Shown: positions 48,001-60,785, counted from the first letter of the stretch. The stretch: 64,000 bases of DNA from Baylisascaris procyonis (GCA_037389465.1 JAZARR010000152.1:1785147-1849146); one strand, 5' to 3'. A program made the numbers and translations. The notes: a model not told the origin generated them from the letters alone.

Positions 48001-51000
48001 AAGCCTAAGCCTAAGCCTAAGCCTAAGCCTAAGCCTAAGCCTAAGCCTAAGCCTAAGCCTAAGCCTAAGCCTAAGCCTAAGCCTAAGCCTAAGCCTAAGC
48101 CTAAGCCTAAGCCTAAGCCTAAGCCTAAGCCTAAGCCTAAGCCTAAGCCTAAGCCTAAGCCTAAGCCTAAGCCTAAGCCTAAGCCTAAGCCTAAGCCTAA
48201 GCCTAAGCCTAAGCCTAAGCCTAAGCCTAAGCCTAAGCCTAAGCCTAAGCCTAAGCCTAAGCCTAAGCCTAAGCCTAAGCCTAAGCCTAAGCCTAAGCCT
48301 AAGCCTAAGCCTAAGCCTAAGCCTAAGCCTAAGCCTAAGCCTAAGCCTAAGCCTAAGCCTAAGCCTAAGCCTAAGCCTAAGCCTAAGCCTAAGCCTAAGC
48401 CTAAGCCTAAGCCTAAGCCTAAGCCTAAGCCTAAGCCTAAGCCTAAGCCTAAGCCTAAGCCTAAGCCTAAGCCTAAGCCTAAGCCTAAGCCTAAGCCTAA
48501 GCCTAAGCCTAAGCCTAAGCCTAAGCCTAAGCCTAAGCCTAAGCCTAAGCCTAAGCCTAAGCCTAAGCCTAAGCCTAAGCCTAAGCCTAAGCCTAAGCCT
48601 AAGCCTAAGCCTAAGCCTAAGCCTAAGCCTAAGCCTAAGCCTAAGCCTAAGCCTAAGCCTAAGCCTAAGCCTAAGCCTAAGCCTAAGCCTAAGCCTAAGC
48701 CTAAGCCTAAGCCTAAGCCTAAGCCTAAGCCTAAGCCTAAGCCTAAGCCTAAGCCTAAGCCTAAGCCTAAGCCTAAGCCTAAGCCTAAGCCTAAGCCTAA
48801 GCCTAAGCCTAAGCCTAAGCCTAAGCCTAAGCCTAAGCCTAAGCCTAAGCCTAAGCCTAAGCCTAAGCCTAAGCCTAAGCCTAAGCCTAAGCCTAAGCCT
48901 AAGCCTAAGCCTAAGCCTAAGCCTAAGCCTAAGCCTAAGCCTAAGCCTAAGCCTAAGCCTAAGCCTAAGCCTAAGCCTAAGCCTAAGCCTAAGCCTAAGC
49001 CTAAGCCTAAGCCTAAGCCTAAGCCTAAGCCTAAGCCTAAGCCTAAGCCTAAGCCTAAGCCTAAGCCTAAGCCTAAGCCTAAGCCTAAGCCTAAGCCTAA
49101 GCCTAAGCCTAAGCCTAAGCCTAAGCCTAAGCCTAAGCCTAAGCCTAAGCCTAAGCCTAAGCCTAAGCCTAAGCCTAAGCCTAAGCCTAAGCCTAAGCCT
49201 AAGCCTAAGCCTAAGCCTAAGCCTAAGCCTAAGCCTAAGCCTAAGCCTAAGCCTAAGCCTAAGCCTAAGCCTAAGCCTAAGCCTAAGCCTAAGCCTAAGC
49301 CTAAGCCTAAGCCTAAGCCTAAGCCTAAGCCTAAGCCTAAGCCTAAGCCTAAGCCTAAGCCTAAGCCTAAGCCTAAGCCTAAGCCTAAGCCTAAGCCTAA
49401 GCCTAAGCCTAAGCCTAAGCCTAAGCCTAAGCCTAAGCCTAAGCCTAAGCCTAAGCCTAAGCCTAAGCCTAAGCCTAAGCCTAAGCCTAAGCCTAAGCCT
49501 AAGCCTAAGCCTAAGCCTAAGCCTAAGCCTAAGCCTAAGCCTAAGCCTAAGCCTAAGCCTAAGCCTAAGCCTAAGCCTAAGCCTAAGCCTAAGCCTAAGC
49601 CTAAGCCTAAGCCTAAGCCTAAGCCTAAGCCTAAGCCTAAGCCTAAGCCTAAGCCTAAGCCTAAGCCTAAGCCTAAGCCTAAGCCTAAGCCTAAGCCTAA
49701 GCCTAAGCCTAAGCCTAAGCCTAAGCCTAAGCCTAAGCCTAAGCCTAAGCCTAAGCCTAAGCCTAAGCCTAAGCCTAAGCCTAAGCCTAAGCCTAAGCCT
49801 AAGCCTAAGCCTAAGCCTAAGCCTAAGCCTAAGCCTAAGCCTAAGCCTAAGCCTAAGCCTAAGCCTAAGCCTAAGCCTAAGCCTAAGCCTAAGCCTAAGC
49901 CTAAGCCTAAGCCTAAGCCTAAGCCTAAGCCTAAGCCTAAGCCTAAGCCTAAGCCTAAGCCTAAGCCTAAGCCTAAGCCTAAGCCTAAGCCTAAGCCTAA
50001 GCCTAAGCCTAAGCCTAAGCCTAAGCCTAAGCCTAAGCCTAAGCCTAAGCCTAAGCCTAAGCCTAAGCCTAAGCCTAAGCCTAAGCCTAAGCCTAAGCCT
50101 AAGCCTAAGCCTAAGCCTAAGCCTAAGCCTAAGCCTAAGCCTAAGCCTAAGCCTAAGCCTAAGCCTAAGCCTAAGCCTAAGCCTAAGCCTAAGCCTAAGC
50201 CTAAGCCTAAGCCTAAGCCTAAGCCTAAGCCTAAGCCTAAGCCTAAGCCTAAGCCTAAGCCTAAGCCTAAGCCTAAGCCTAAGCCTAAGCCTAAGCCTAA
50301 GCCTAAGCCTAAGCCTAAGCCTAAGCCTAAGCCTAAGCCTAAGCCTAAGCCTAAGCCTAAGCCTAAGCCTAAGCCTAAGCCTAAGCCTAAGCCTAAGCCT
50401 AAGCCTAAGCCTAAGCCTAAGCCTAAGCCTAAGCCTAAGCCTAAGCCTAAGCCTAAGCCTAAGCCTAAGCCTAAGCCTAAGCCTAAGCCTAAGCCTAAGC
50501 CTAAGCCTAAGCCTAAGCCTAAGCCTAAGCCTAAGCCTAAGCCTAAGCCTAAGCCTAAGCCTAAGCCTAAGCCTAAGCCTAAGCCTAAGCCTAAGCCTAA
50601 GCCTAAGCCTAAGCCTAAGCCTAAGCCTAAGCCTAAGCCTAAGCCTAAGCCTAAGCCTAAGCCTAAGCCTAAGCCTAAGCCTAAGCCTAAGCCTAAGCCT
50701 AAGCCTAAGCCTAAGCCTAAGCCTAAGCCTAAGCCTAAGCCTAAGCCTAAGCCTAAGCCTAAGCCTAAGCCTAAGCCTAAGCCTAAGCCTAAGCCTAAGC
50801 CTAAGCCTAAGCCTAAGCCTAAGCCTAAGCCTAAGCCTAAGCCTAAGCCTAAGCCTAAGCCTAAGCCTAAGCCTAAGCCTAAGCCTAAGCCTAAGCCTAA
50901 GCCTAAGCCTAAGCCTAAGCCTAAGCCTAAGCCTAAGCCTAAGCCTAAGCCTAAGCCTAAGCCTAAGCCTAAGCCTAAGCCTAAGCCTAAGCCTAAGCCT

Positions 51001-54000
51001 AAGCCTAAGCCTAAGCCTAAGCCTAAGCCTAAGCCTAAGCCTAAGCCTAAGCCTAAGCCTAAGCCTAAGCCTAAGCCTAAGCCTAAGCCTAAGCCTAAGC
51101 CTAAGCCTAAGCCTAAGCCTAAGCCTAAGCCTAAGCCTAAGCCTAAGCCTAAGCCTAAGCCTAAGCCTAAGCCTAAGCCTAAGCCTAAGCCTAAGCCTAA
51201 GCCTAAGCCTAAGCCTAAGCCTAAGCCTAAGCCTAAGCCTAAGCCTAAGCCTAAGCCTAAGCCTAAGCCTAAGCCTAAGCCTAAGCCTAAGCCTAAGCCT
51301 AAGCCTAAGCCTAAGCCTAAGCCTAAGCCTAAGCCTAAGCCTAAGCCTAAGCCTAAGCCTAAGCCTAAGCCTAAGCCTAAGCCTAAGCCTAAGCCTAAGC
51401 CTAAGCCTAAGCCTAAGCCTAAGCCTAAGCCTAAGCCTAAGCCTAAGCCTAAGCCTAAGCCTAAGCCTAAGCCTAAGCCTAAGCCTAAGCCTAAGCCTAA
51501 GCCTAAGCCTAAGCCTAAGCCTAAGCCTAAGCCTAAGCCTAAGCCTAAGCCTAAGCCTAAGCCTAAGCCTAAGCCTAAGCCTAAGCCTAAGCCTAAGCCT
51601 AAGCCTAAGCCTAAGCCTAAGCCTAAGCCTAAGCCTAAGCCTAAGCCTAAGCCTAAGCCTAAGCCTAAGCCTAAGCCTAAGCCTAAGCCTAAGCCTAAGC
51701 CTAAGCCTAAGCCTAAGCCTAAGCCTAAGCCTAAGCCTAAGCCTAAGCCTAAGCCTAAGCCTAAGCCTAAGCCTAAGCCTAAGCCTAAGCCTAAGCCTAA
51801 GCCTAAGCCTAAGCCTAAGCCTAAGCCTAAGCCTAAGCCTAAGCCTAAGCCTAAGCCTAAGCCTAAGCCTAAGCCTAAGCCTAAGCCTAAGCCTAAGCCT
51901 AAGCCTAAGCCTAAGCCTAAGCCTAAGCCTAAGCCTAAGCCTAAGCCTAAGCCTAAGCCTAAGCCTAAGCCTAAGCCTAAGCCTAAGCCTAAGCCTAAGC
52001 CTAAGCCTAAGCCTAAGCCTAAGCCTAAGCCTAAGCCTAAGCCTAAGCCTAAGCCTAAGCCTAAGCCTAAGCCTAAGCCTAAGCCTAAGCCTAAGCCTAA
52101 GCCTAAGCCTAAGCCTAAGCCTAAGCCTAAGCCTAAGCCTAAGCCTAAGCCTAAGCCTAAGCCTAAGCCTAAGCCTAAGCCTAAGCCTAAGCCTAAGCCT
52201 AAGCCTAAGCCTAAGCCTAAGCCTAAGCCTAAGCCTAAGCCTAAGCCTAAGCCTAAGCCTAAGCCTAAGCCTAAGCCTAAGCCTAAGCCTAAGCCTAAGC
52301 CTAAGCCTAAGCCTAAGCCTAAGCCTAAGCCTAAGCCTAAGCCTAAGCCTAAGCCTAAGCCTAAGCCTAAGCCTAAGCCTAAGCCTAAGCCTAAGCCTAA
52401 GCCTAAGCCTAAGCCTAAGCCTAAGCCTAAGCCTAAGCCTAAGCCTAAGCCTAAGCCTAAGCCTAAGCCTAAGCCTAAGCCTAAGCCTAAGCCTAAGCCT
52501 AAGCCTAAGCCTAAGCCTAAGCCTAAGCCTAAGCCTAAGCCTAAGCCTAAGCCTAAGCCTAAGCCTAAGCCTAAGCCTAAGCCTAAGCCTAAGCCTAAGC
52601 CTAAGCCTAAGCCTAAGCCTAAGCCTAAGCCTAAGCCTAAGCCTAAGCCTAAGCCTAAGCCTAAGCCTAAGCCTAAGCCTAAGCCTAAGCCTAAGCCTAA
52701 GCCTAAGCCTAAGCCTAAGCCTAAGCCTAAGCCTAAGCCTAAGCCTAAGCCTAAGCCTAAGCCTAAGCCTAAGCCTAAGCCTAAGCCTAAGCCTAAGCCT
52801 AAGCCTAAGCCTAAGCCTAAGCCTAAGCCTAAGCCTAAGCCTAAGCCTAAGCCTAAGCCTAAGCCTAAGCCTAAGCCTAAGCCTAAGCCTAAGCCTAAGC
52901 CTAAGCCTAAGCCTAAGCCTAAGCCTAAGCCTAAGCCTAAGCCTAAGCCTAAGCCTAAGCCTAAGCCTAAGCCTAAGCCTAAGCCTAAGCCTAAGCCTAA
53001 GCCTAAGCCTAAGCCTAAGCCTAAGCCTAAGCCTAAGCCTAAGCCTAAGCCTAAGCCTAAGCCTAAGCCTAAGCCTAAGCCTAAGCCTAAGCCTAAGCCT
53101 AAGCCTAAGCCTAAGCCTAAGCCTAAGCCTAAGCCTAAGCCTAAGCCTAAGCCTAAGCCTAAGCCTAAGCCTAAGCCTAAGCCTAAGCCTAAGCCTAAGC
53201 CTAAGCCTAAGCCTAAGCCTAAGCCTAAGCCTAAGCCTAAGCCTAAGCCTAAGCCTAAGCCTAAGCCTAAGCCTAAGCCTAAGCCTAAGCCTAAGCCTAA
53301 GCCTAAGCCTAAGCCTAAGCCTAAGCCTAAGCCTAAGCCTAAGCCTAAGCCTAAGCCTAAGCCTAAGCCTAAGCCTAAGCCTAAGCCTAAGCCTAAGCCT
53401 AAGCCTAAGCCTAAGCCTAAGCCTAAGCCTAAGCCTAAGCCTAAGCCTAAGCCTAAGCCTAAGCCTAAGCCTAAGCCTAAGCCTAAGCCTAAGCCTAAGC
53501 CTAAGCCTAAGCCTAAGCCTAAGCCTAAGCCTAAGCCTAAGCCTAAGCCTAAGCCTAAGCCTAAGCCTAAGCCTAAGCCTAAGCCTAAGCCTAAGCCTAA
53601 GCCTAAGCCTAAGCCTAAGCCTAAGCCTAAGCCTAAGCCTAAGCCTAAGCCTAAGCCTAAGCCTAAGCCTAAGCCTAAGCCTAAGCCTAAGCCTAAGCCT
53701 AAGCCTAAGCCTAAGCCTAAGCCTAAGCCTAAGCCTAAGCCTAAGCCTAAGCCTAAGCCTAAGCCTAAGCCTAAGCCTAAGCCTAAGCCTAAGCCTAAGC
53801 CTAAGCCTAAGCCTAAGCCTAAGCCTAAGCCTAAGCCTAAGCCTAAGCCTAAGCCTAAGCCTAAGCCTAAGCCTAAGCCTAAGCCTAAGCCTAAGCCTAA
53901 GCCTAAGCCTAAGCCTAAGCCTAAGCCTAAGCCTAAGCCTAAGCCTAAGCCTAAGCCTAAGCCTAAGCCTAAGCCTAAGCCTAAGCCTAAGCCTAAGCCT

Positions 54001-57000
54001 AAGCCTAAGCCTAAGCCTAAGCCTAAGCCTAAGCCTAAGCCTAAGCCTAAGCCTAAGCCTAAGCCTAAGCCTAAGCCTAAGCCTAAGCCTAAGCCTAAGC
54101 CTAAGCCTAAGCCTAAGCCTAAGCCTAAGCCTAAGCCTAAGCCTAAGCCTAAGCCTAAGCCTAAGCCTAAGCCTAAGCCTAAGCCTAAGCCTAAGCCTAA
54201 GCCTAAGCCTAAGCCTAAGCCTAAGCCTAAGCCTAAGCCTAAGCCTAAGCCTAAGCCTAAGCCTAAGCCTAAGCCTAAGCCTAAGCCTAAGCCTAAGCCT
54301 AAGCCTAAGCCTAAGCCTAAGCCTAAGCCTAAGCCTAAGCCTAAGCCTAAGCCTAAGCCTAAGCCTAAGCCTAAGCCTAAGCCTAAGCCTAAGCCTAAGC
54401 CTAAGCCTAAGCCTAAGCCTAAGCCTAAGCCTAAGCCTAAGCCTAAGCCTAAGCCTAAGCCTAAGCCTAAGCCTAAGCCTAAGCCTAAGCCTAAGCCTAA
54501 GCCTAAGCCTAAGCCTAAGCCTAAGCCTAAGCCTAAGCCTAAGCCTAAGCCTAAGCCTAAGCCTAAGCCTAAGCCTAAGCCTAAGCCTAAGCCTAAGCCT
54601 AAGCCTAAGCCTAAGCCTAAGCCTAAGCCTAAGCCTAAGCCTAAGCCTAAGCCTAAGCCTAAGCCTAAGCCTAAGCCTAAGCCTAAGCCTAAGCCTAAGC
54701 CTAAGCCTAAGCCTAAGCCTAAGCCTAAGCCTAAGCCTAAGCCTAAGCCTAAGCCTAAGCCTAAGCCTAAGCCTAAGCCTAAGCCTAAGCCTAAGCCTAA
54801 GCCTAAGCCTAAGCCTAAGCCTAAGCCTAAGCCTAAGCCTAAGCCTAAGCCTAAGCCTAAGCCTAAGCCTAAGCCTAAGCCTAAGCCTAAGCCTAAGCCT
54901 AAGCCTAAGCCTAAGCCTAAGCCTAAGCCTAAGCCTAAGCCTAAGCCTAAGCCTAAGCCTAAGCCTAAGCCTAAGCCTAAGCCTAAGCCTAAGCCTAAGC
55001 CTAAGCCTAAGCCTAAGCCTAAGCCTAAGCCTAAGCCTAAGCCTAAGCCTAAGCCTAAGCCTAAGCCTAAGCCTAAGCCTAAGCCTAAGCCTAAGCCTAA
55101 GCCTAAGCCTAAGCCTAAGCCTAAGCCTAAGCCTAAGCCTAAGCCTAAGCCTAAGCCTAAGCCTAAGCCTAAGCCTAAGCCTAAGCCTAAGCCTAAGCCT
55201 AAGCCTAAGCCTAAGCCTAAGCCTAAGCCTAAGCCTAAGCCTAAGCCTAAGCCTAAGCCTAAGCCTAAGCCTAAGCCTAAGCCTAAGCCTAAGCCTAAGC
55301 CTAAGCCTAAGCCTAAGCCTAAGCCTAAGCCTAAGCCTAAGCCTAAGCCTAAGCCTAAGCCTAAGCCTAAGCCTAAGCCTAAGCCTAAGCCTAAGCCTAA
55401 GCCTAAGCCTAAGCCTAAGCCTAAGCCTAAGCCTAAGCCTAAGCCTAAGCCTAAGCCTAAGCCTAAGCCTAAGCCTAAGCCTAAGCCTAAGCCTAAGCCT
55501 AAGCCTAAGCCTAAGCCTAAGCCTAAGCCTAAGCCTAAGCCTAAGCCTAAGCCTAAGCCTAAGCCTAAGCCTAAGCCTAAGCCTAAGCCTAAGCCTAAGC
55601 CTAAGCCTAAGCCTAAGCCTAAGCCTAAGCCTAAGCCTAAGCCTAAGCCTAAGCCTAAGCCTAAGCCTAAGCCTAAGCCTAAGCCTAAGCCTAAGCCTAA
55701 GCCTAAGCCTAAGCCTAAGCCTAAGCCTAAGCCTAAGCCTAAGCCTAAGCCTAAGCCTAAGCCTAAGCCTAAGCCTAAGCCTAAGCCTAAGCCTAAGCCT
55801 AAGCCTAAGCCTAAGCCTAAGCCTAAGCCTAAGCCTAAGCCTAAGCCTAAGCCTAAGCCTAAGCCTAAGCCTAAGCCTAAGCCTAAGCCTAAGCCTAAGC
55901 CTAAGCCTAAGCCTAAGCCTAAGCCTAAGCCTAAGCCTAAGCCTAAGCCTAAGCCTAAGCCTAAGCCTAAGCCTAAGCCTAAGCCTAAGCCTAAGCCTAA
56001 GCCTAAGCCTAAGCCTAAGCCTAAGCCTAAGCCTAAGCCTAAGCCTAAGCCTAAGCCTAAGCCTAAGCCTAAGCCTAAGCCTAAGCCTAAGCCTAAGCCT
56101 AAGCCTAAGCCTAAGCCTAAGCCTAAGCCTAAGCCTAAGCCTAAGCCTAAGCCTAAGCCTAAGCCTAAGCCTAAGCCTAAGCCTAAGCCTAAGCCTAAGC
56201 CTAAGCCTAAGCCTAAGCCTAAGCCTAAGCCTAAGCCTAAGCCTAAGCCTAAGCCTAAGCCTAAGCCTAAGCCTAAGCCTAAGCCTAAGCCTAAGCCTAA
56301 GCCTAAGCCTAAGCCTAAGCCTAAGCCTAAGCCTAAGCCTAAGCCTAAGCCTAAGCCTAAGCCTAAGCCTAAGCCTAAGCCTAAGCCTAAGCCTAAGCCT
56401 AAGCCTAAGCCTAAGCCTAAGCCTAAGCCTAAGCCTAAGCCTAAGCCTAAGCCTAAGCCTAAGCCTAAGCCTAAGCCTAAGCCTAAGCCTAAGCCTAAGC
56501 CTAAGCCTAAGCCTAAGCCTAAGCCTAAGCCTAAGCCTAAGCCTAAGCCTAAGCCTAAGCCTAAGCCTAAGCCTAAGCCTAAGCCTAAGCCTAAGCCTAA
56601 GCCTAAGCCTAAGCCTAAGCCTAAGCCTAAGCCTAAGCCTAAGCCTAAGCCTAAGCCTAAGCCTAAGCCTAAGCCTAAGCCTAAGCCTAAGCCTAAGCCT
56701 AAGCCTAAGCCTAAGCCTAAGCCTAAGCCTAAGCCTAAGCCTAAGCCTAAGCCTAAGCCTAAGCCTAAGCCTAAGCCTAAGCCTAAGCCTAAGCCTAAGC
56801 CTAAGCCTAAGCCTAAGCCTAAGCCTAAGCCTAAGCCTAAGCCTAAGCCTAAGCCTAAGCCTAAGCCTAAGCCTAAGCCTAAGCCTAAGCCTAAGCCTAA
56901 GCCTAAGCCTAAGCCTAAGCCTAAGCCTAAGCCTAAGCCTAAGCCTAAGCCTAAGCCTAAGCCTAAGCCTAAGCCTAAGCCTAAGCCTAAGCCTAAGCCT

Positions 57001-59769
57001 AAGCCTAAGCCTAAGCCTAAGCCTAAGCCTAAGCCTAAGCCTAAGCCTAAGCCTAAGCCTAAGCCTAAGCCTAAGCCTAAGCCTAAGCCTAAGCCTAAGC
57101 CTAAGCCTAAGCCTAAGCCTAAGCCTAAGCCTAAGCCTAAGCCTAAGCCTAAGCCTAAGCCTAAGCCTAAGCCTAAGCCTAAGCCTAAGCCTAAGCCTAA
57201 GCCTAAGCCTAAGCCTAAGCCTAAGCCTAAGCCTAAGCCTAAGCCTAAGCCTAAGCCTAAGCCTAAGCCTAAGCCTAAGCCTAAGCCTAAGCCTAAGCCT
57301 AAGCCTAAGCCTAAGCCTAAGCCTAAGCCTAAGCCTAAGCCTAAGCCTAAGCCTAAGCCTAAGCCTAAGCCTAAGCCTAAGCCTAAGCCTAAGCCTAAGC
57401 CTAAGCCTAAGCCTAAGCCTAAGCCTAAGCCTAAGCCTAAGCCTAAGCCTAAGCCTAAGCCTAAGCCTAAGCCTAAGCCTAAGCCTAAGCCTAAGCCTAA
57501 GCCTAAGCCTAAGCCTAAGCCTAAGCCTAAGCCTAAGCCTAAGCCTAAGCCTAAGCCTAAGCCTAAGCCTAAGCCTAAGCCTAAGCCTAAGCCTAAGCCT
57601 AAGCCTAAGCCTAAGCCTAAGCCTAAGCCTAAGCCTAAGCCTAAGCCTAAGCCTAAGCCTAAGCCTAAGCCTAAGCCTAAGCCTAAGCCTAAGCCTAAGC
57701 CTAAGCCTAAGCCTAAGCCTAAGCCTAAGCCTAAGCCTAAGCCTAAGCCTAAGCCTAAGCCTAAGCCTAAGCCTAAGCCTAAGCCTAAGCCTAAGCCTAA
57801 GCCTAAGCCTAAGCCTAAGCCTAAGCCTAAGCCTAAGCCTAAGCCTAAGCCTAAGCCTAAGCCTAAGCCTAAGCCTAAGCCTAAGCCTAAGCCTAAGCCT
57901 AAGCCTAAGCCTAAGCCTAAGCCTAAGCCTAAGCCTAAGCCTAAGCCTAAGCCTAAGCCTAAGCCTAAGCCTAAGCCTAAGCCTAAGCCTAAGCCTAAGC
58001 CTAAGCCTAAGCCTAAGCCTAAGCCTAAGCCTAAGCCTAAGCCTAAGCCTAAGCCTAAGCCTAAGCCTAAGCCTAAGCCTAAGCCTAAGCCTAAGCCTAA
58101 GCCTAAGCCTAAGCCTAAGCCTAAGCCTAAGCCTAAGCCTAAGCCTAAGCCTAAGCCTAAGCCTAAGCCTAAGCCTAAGCCTAAGCCTAAGCCTAAGCCT
58201 AAGCCTAAGCCTAAGCCTAAGCCTAAGCCTAAGCCTAAGCCTAAGCCTAAGCCTAAGCCTAAGCCTAAGCCTAAGCCTAAGCCTAAGCCTAAGCCTAAGC
58301 CTAAGCCTAAGCCTAAGCCTAAGCCTAAGCCTAAGCCTAAGCCTAAGCCTAAGCCTAAGCCTAAGCCTAAGCCTAAGCCTAAGCCTAAGCCTAAGCCTAA
58401 GCCTAAGCCTAAGCCTAAGCCTAAGCCTAAGCCTAAGCCTAAGCCTAAGCCTAAGCCTAAGCCTAAGCCTAAGCCTAAGCCTAAGCCTAAGCCTAAGCCT
58501 AAGCCTAAGCCTAAGCCTAAGCCTAAGCCTAAGCCTAAGCCTAAGCCTAAGCCTAAGCCTAAGCCTAAGCCTAAGCCTAAGCCTAAGCCTAAGCCTAAGC
58601 CTAAGCCTAAGCCTAAGCCTAAGCCTAAGCCTAAGCCTAAGCCTAAGCCTAAGCCTAAGCCTAAGCCTAAGCCTAAGCCTAAGCCTAAGCCTAAGCCTAA
58701 GCCTAAGCCTAAGCCTAAGCCTAAGCCTAAGCCTAAGCCTAAGCCTAAGCCTAAGCCTAAGCCTAAGCCTAAGCCTAAGCCTAAGCCTAAGCCTAAGCCT
58801 AAGCCTAAGCCTAAGCCTAAGCCTAAGCCTAAGCCTAAGCCTAAGCCTAAGCCTAAGCCTAAGCCTAAGCCTAAGCCTAAGCCTAAGCCTAAGCCTAAGC
58901 CTAAGCCTAAGCCTAAGCCTAAGCCTAAGCCTAAGCCTAAGCCTAAGCCTAAGCCTAAGCCTAAGCCTAAGCCTAAGCCTAAGCCTAAGCCTAAGCCTAA
59001 GCCTAAGCCTAAGCCTAAGCCTAAGCCTAAGCCTAAGCCTAAGCCTAAGCCTAAGCCTAAGCCTAAGCCTAAGCCTAAGCCTAAGCCTAAGCCTAAGCCT
59101 AAGCCTAAGCCTAAGCCTAAGCCTAAGCCTAAGCCTAAGCCTAAGCCTAAGCCTAAGCCTAAGCCTAAGCCTAAGCCTAAGCCTAAGCCTAAGCCTAAGC
59201 CTAAGCCTAAGCCTAAGCCTAAGCCTAAGCCTAAGCCTAAGCCTAAGCCTAAGCCTAAGCCTAAGCCTAAGCCTAAGCCTAAGCCTAAGCCTAAGCCTAA
59301 GCCTAAGCCTAAGCCTAAGCCTAAGCCTAAGCCTAAGCCTAAGCCTAAGCCTAAGCCTAAGCCTAAGCCTAAGCCTAAGCCTAAGCCTAAGCCTAAGCCT
59401 AAGCCTAAGCCTAAGCCTAAGCCTAAGCCTAAGCCTAAGCCTAAGCCTAAGCCTAAGCCTAAGCCTAAGCCTAAGCCTAAGCCTAAGCCTAAGCCTAAGC
59501 CTAAGCCTAAGCCTAAGCCTAAGCCTAAGCCTAAGCCTAAGCCTAAGCCTAAGCCTAAGCCTAAGCCTAAGCCTAAGCCTAAGCCTAAGCCTAAGCCTAA
59601 GCCTAAGCCTAAGCCTAAGCCTAAGCCTAAGCCTAAGCCTAAGCCTAAGCCTAAGCCTAAGCCTAAGCCTAAGCCTAAGCCTAAGCCTAAGCCTAAGCCT
59701 AAGCCTAAGCCTAAGCCTAAGCCTAAGCCTAAGCCTAAGCCTAAGCCTAAGCCTAAGCCTAAGCCTAAG
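1..59769 (-). repeat. Terminal telomere array, perfect (TTAGGC)n
   Basis: Every line from base 1 reads as unbroken AAGCCT units, which is TTAGGC on the minus strand; the first deviating base is at 59770. This is about 9,961 units. TTAGGC is the nematode telomere unit. In nematodes it is maintained by telomerase and, in C. elegans, bound by TEBP-1/TEBP-2 (double strand) and POT-family proteins (single strand). The C-rich strand runs 5' to 3' inward from base 1, as expected for a left chromosome end. The canonical unit contains no ATG on either strand, no CpG, no TTAA and no GGCC, but every unit contains a CTAAG (DdeI-type CTNAG) site. Base composition is 50% GC with a strict 2:1 C:G and A:T skew. 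Reported C. elegans laboratory telomeres are several kb, so about 60 kb is unusually long. Whether the length is real cannot be judged from sequence alone, because a perfect 6-bp array gives an assembler no anchor. The strand is given as that of the G-rich unit. Confidence 0.97.
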
Positions 59770-59964
59770 ATTAAGCCTAAGCCTAAGCCTAAGCCTAAGC
59801 CTAAGCCTAAGCCTAAGCCTAAGTCTAAGCCTAAGCCTAAGCCTAAGCCTAAGCCTAAGCCTAAGCCTAAGCCTAAGCCTAAGCCTAAGCCTAAGCCTAA
59901 GCCTAAGCCTAAGCCTAAGCCTAAGCCTAAGCCTAAGCCTAAGGCTAAGCCTAAGCCTAAGCCT

Positions 59965-60060
59965 AAGAGCTAACCTAAGCCTAAGCCTAGCCTAAGCCTA
60001 AGCCTAAGCCTAAGCCTAAGCCTAAGCCTAGAGCCTAAGCCTAAGCCTAAACCTAAGCCT
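59965..60060 (-). repeat. Variant cluster with paired phase shift
   Basis: This is one of the first dense clusters met coming from the terminus. AAGAGC and TAACCT occupy 59965-59976, a 5-base unit AGCCT lies at 59989-59993 (phase -1), a 7-base unit AGAGCCT at 60030-60036 (phase +1), and AAACCT at 60049-60054. The two indels cancel, so the six-base register after 60060 equals that of the terminal array. The compensation may be chance. Confidence 0.85.
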
Positions 60061-60153
60061 AAGCCTAAGCCTAAGCCTAAGCCTAAGCCTAAGCCTAAGC
60101 CTAAGCCTAAGCCCAAGCCTAAGCCTAAGCCTAAGCCTAAGCCTAAGCCTAAG

Positions 60154-60179
60154 CCTGAGACTAAGCCCAAGCTTAAGCC
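60154..60179 (-). repeat. Variant block shared with 62669-62695
   Basis: Consecutive variant units GAGACT, AAGCCC and AAGCTT (60157-60174) lie between clean runs of 7 units (60115-60156) and 30 units (60175-60354). The word CTAAGCCCAAGCTTAAGCC at 60161-60179 recurs exactly at 62677-62695. In both copies CCTGAG stands just upstream, and the two blocks differ only by A versus GC between them. Four changes in the same order make independent origin unlikely; a copy or transfer of an inner block is the simpler reading. Confidence 0.85.
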
Positions 60180-60354
60180 TAAGCCTAAGCCTAAGCCTAA
60201 GCCTAAGCCTAAGCCTAAGCCTAAGCCTAAGCCTAAGCCTAAGCCTAAGCCTAAGCCTAAGCCTAAGCCTAAGCCTAAGCCTAAGCCTAAGCCTAAGCCT
60301 AAGCCTAAGCCTAAGCCTAAGCCTAAGCCTAAGCCTAAGCCTAAGCCTAAGCCT
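60175..60354 (-). repeat. Perfect run of 30 TTAGGC units
   Basis: 180 bp with no deviation, between the variant block ending at 60174 and the 5-base unit AGCCT at 60355-60359. It is as clean as the terminal array although it lies inside the degenerate zone, which suggests recent expansion by slippage or copying. Confidence 0.9.
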
Positions 60355-60400
60355 AGCCTAAGCCTAAGCCTAAGCCTAAGCCTAAGCCTAAGCCTAGCCT

Positions 60401-60785
60401 AAGCCTAAGCCTAAGCCTAAGCCTAAGCCTAAGCCTAAGCCTAAGCCTAAGCCTAAGCCTAAGCCTAAGCCTAAGCCTAAGCCTAAGCCTAAGCCTAAGC
60501 CTAAGCCTAAGCCTAAGCCTAAGCCTAAGCCTAAGCCTAAGCCTAAGCCTAAGCCTAAGCCTAAGCCTAAGCCTAAGCCTAAGCCTAAGCCTAAGCCTAA
60601 GCCTAAGCCTAAGCCTAAGCCTAAGCCCTAAGCCTAAGCCTAAGCCTAAGCCTAAGCCTAAGCCTAAGCCTAAGCCTAAGCCTAAGCCTAAGCCTAAGCC
60701 TAAGCCTAAGCCTAAGCCTAAGCCTAAGCCTAAGCCTAAGCCTAAGCCTAAGCCTAAGCCTAAGCCTAAGCCTAAGCCTAAGCCT
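60401..60785 (-). repeat. Long clean run, one extra base
   Basis: 37 perfect units (60401-60622), one 7-base unit AAGCCCT (60623-60629), then 26 perfect units (60630-60785). The single added C switches the six-base register. On the minus strand this is why an open frame here changes from alternating Leu-Gly to alternating Arg-Leu. Confidence 0.9.

Noticed and set aside
1..59769. Strong G-quadruplex potential of the array.
   Set aside because: The G-rich strand has only two adjacent G per unit, so only weak two-layer folds are possible. This is a general property of TTAGGC, not specific to this locus.
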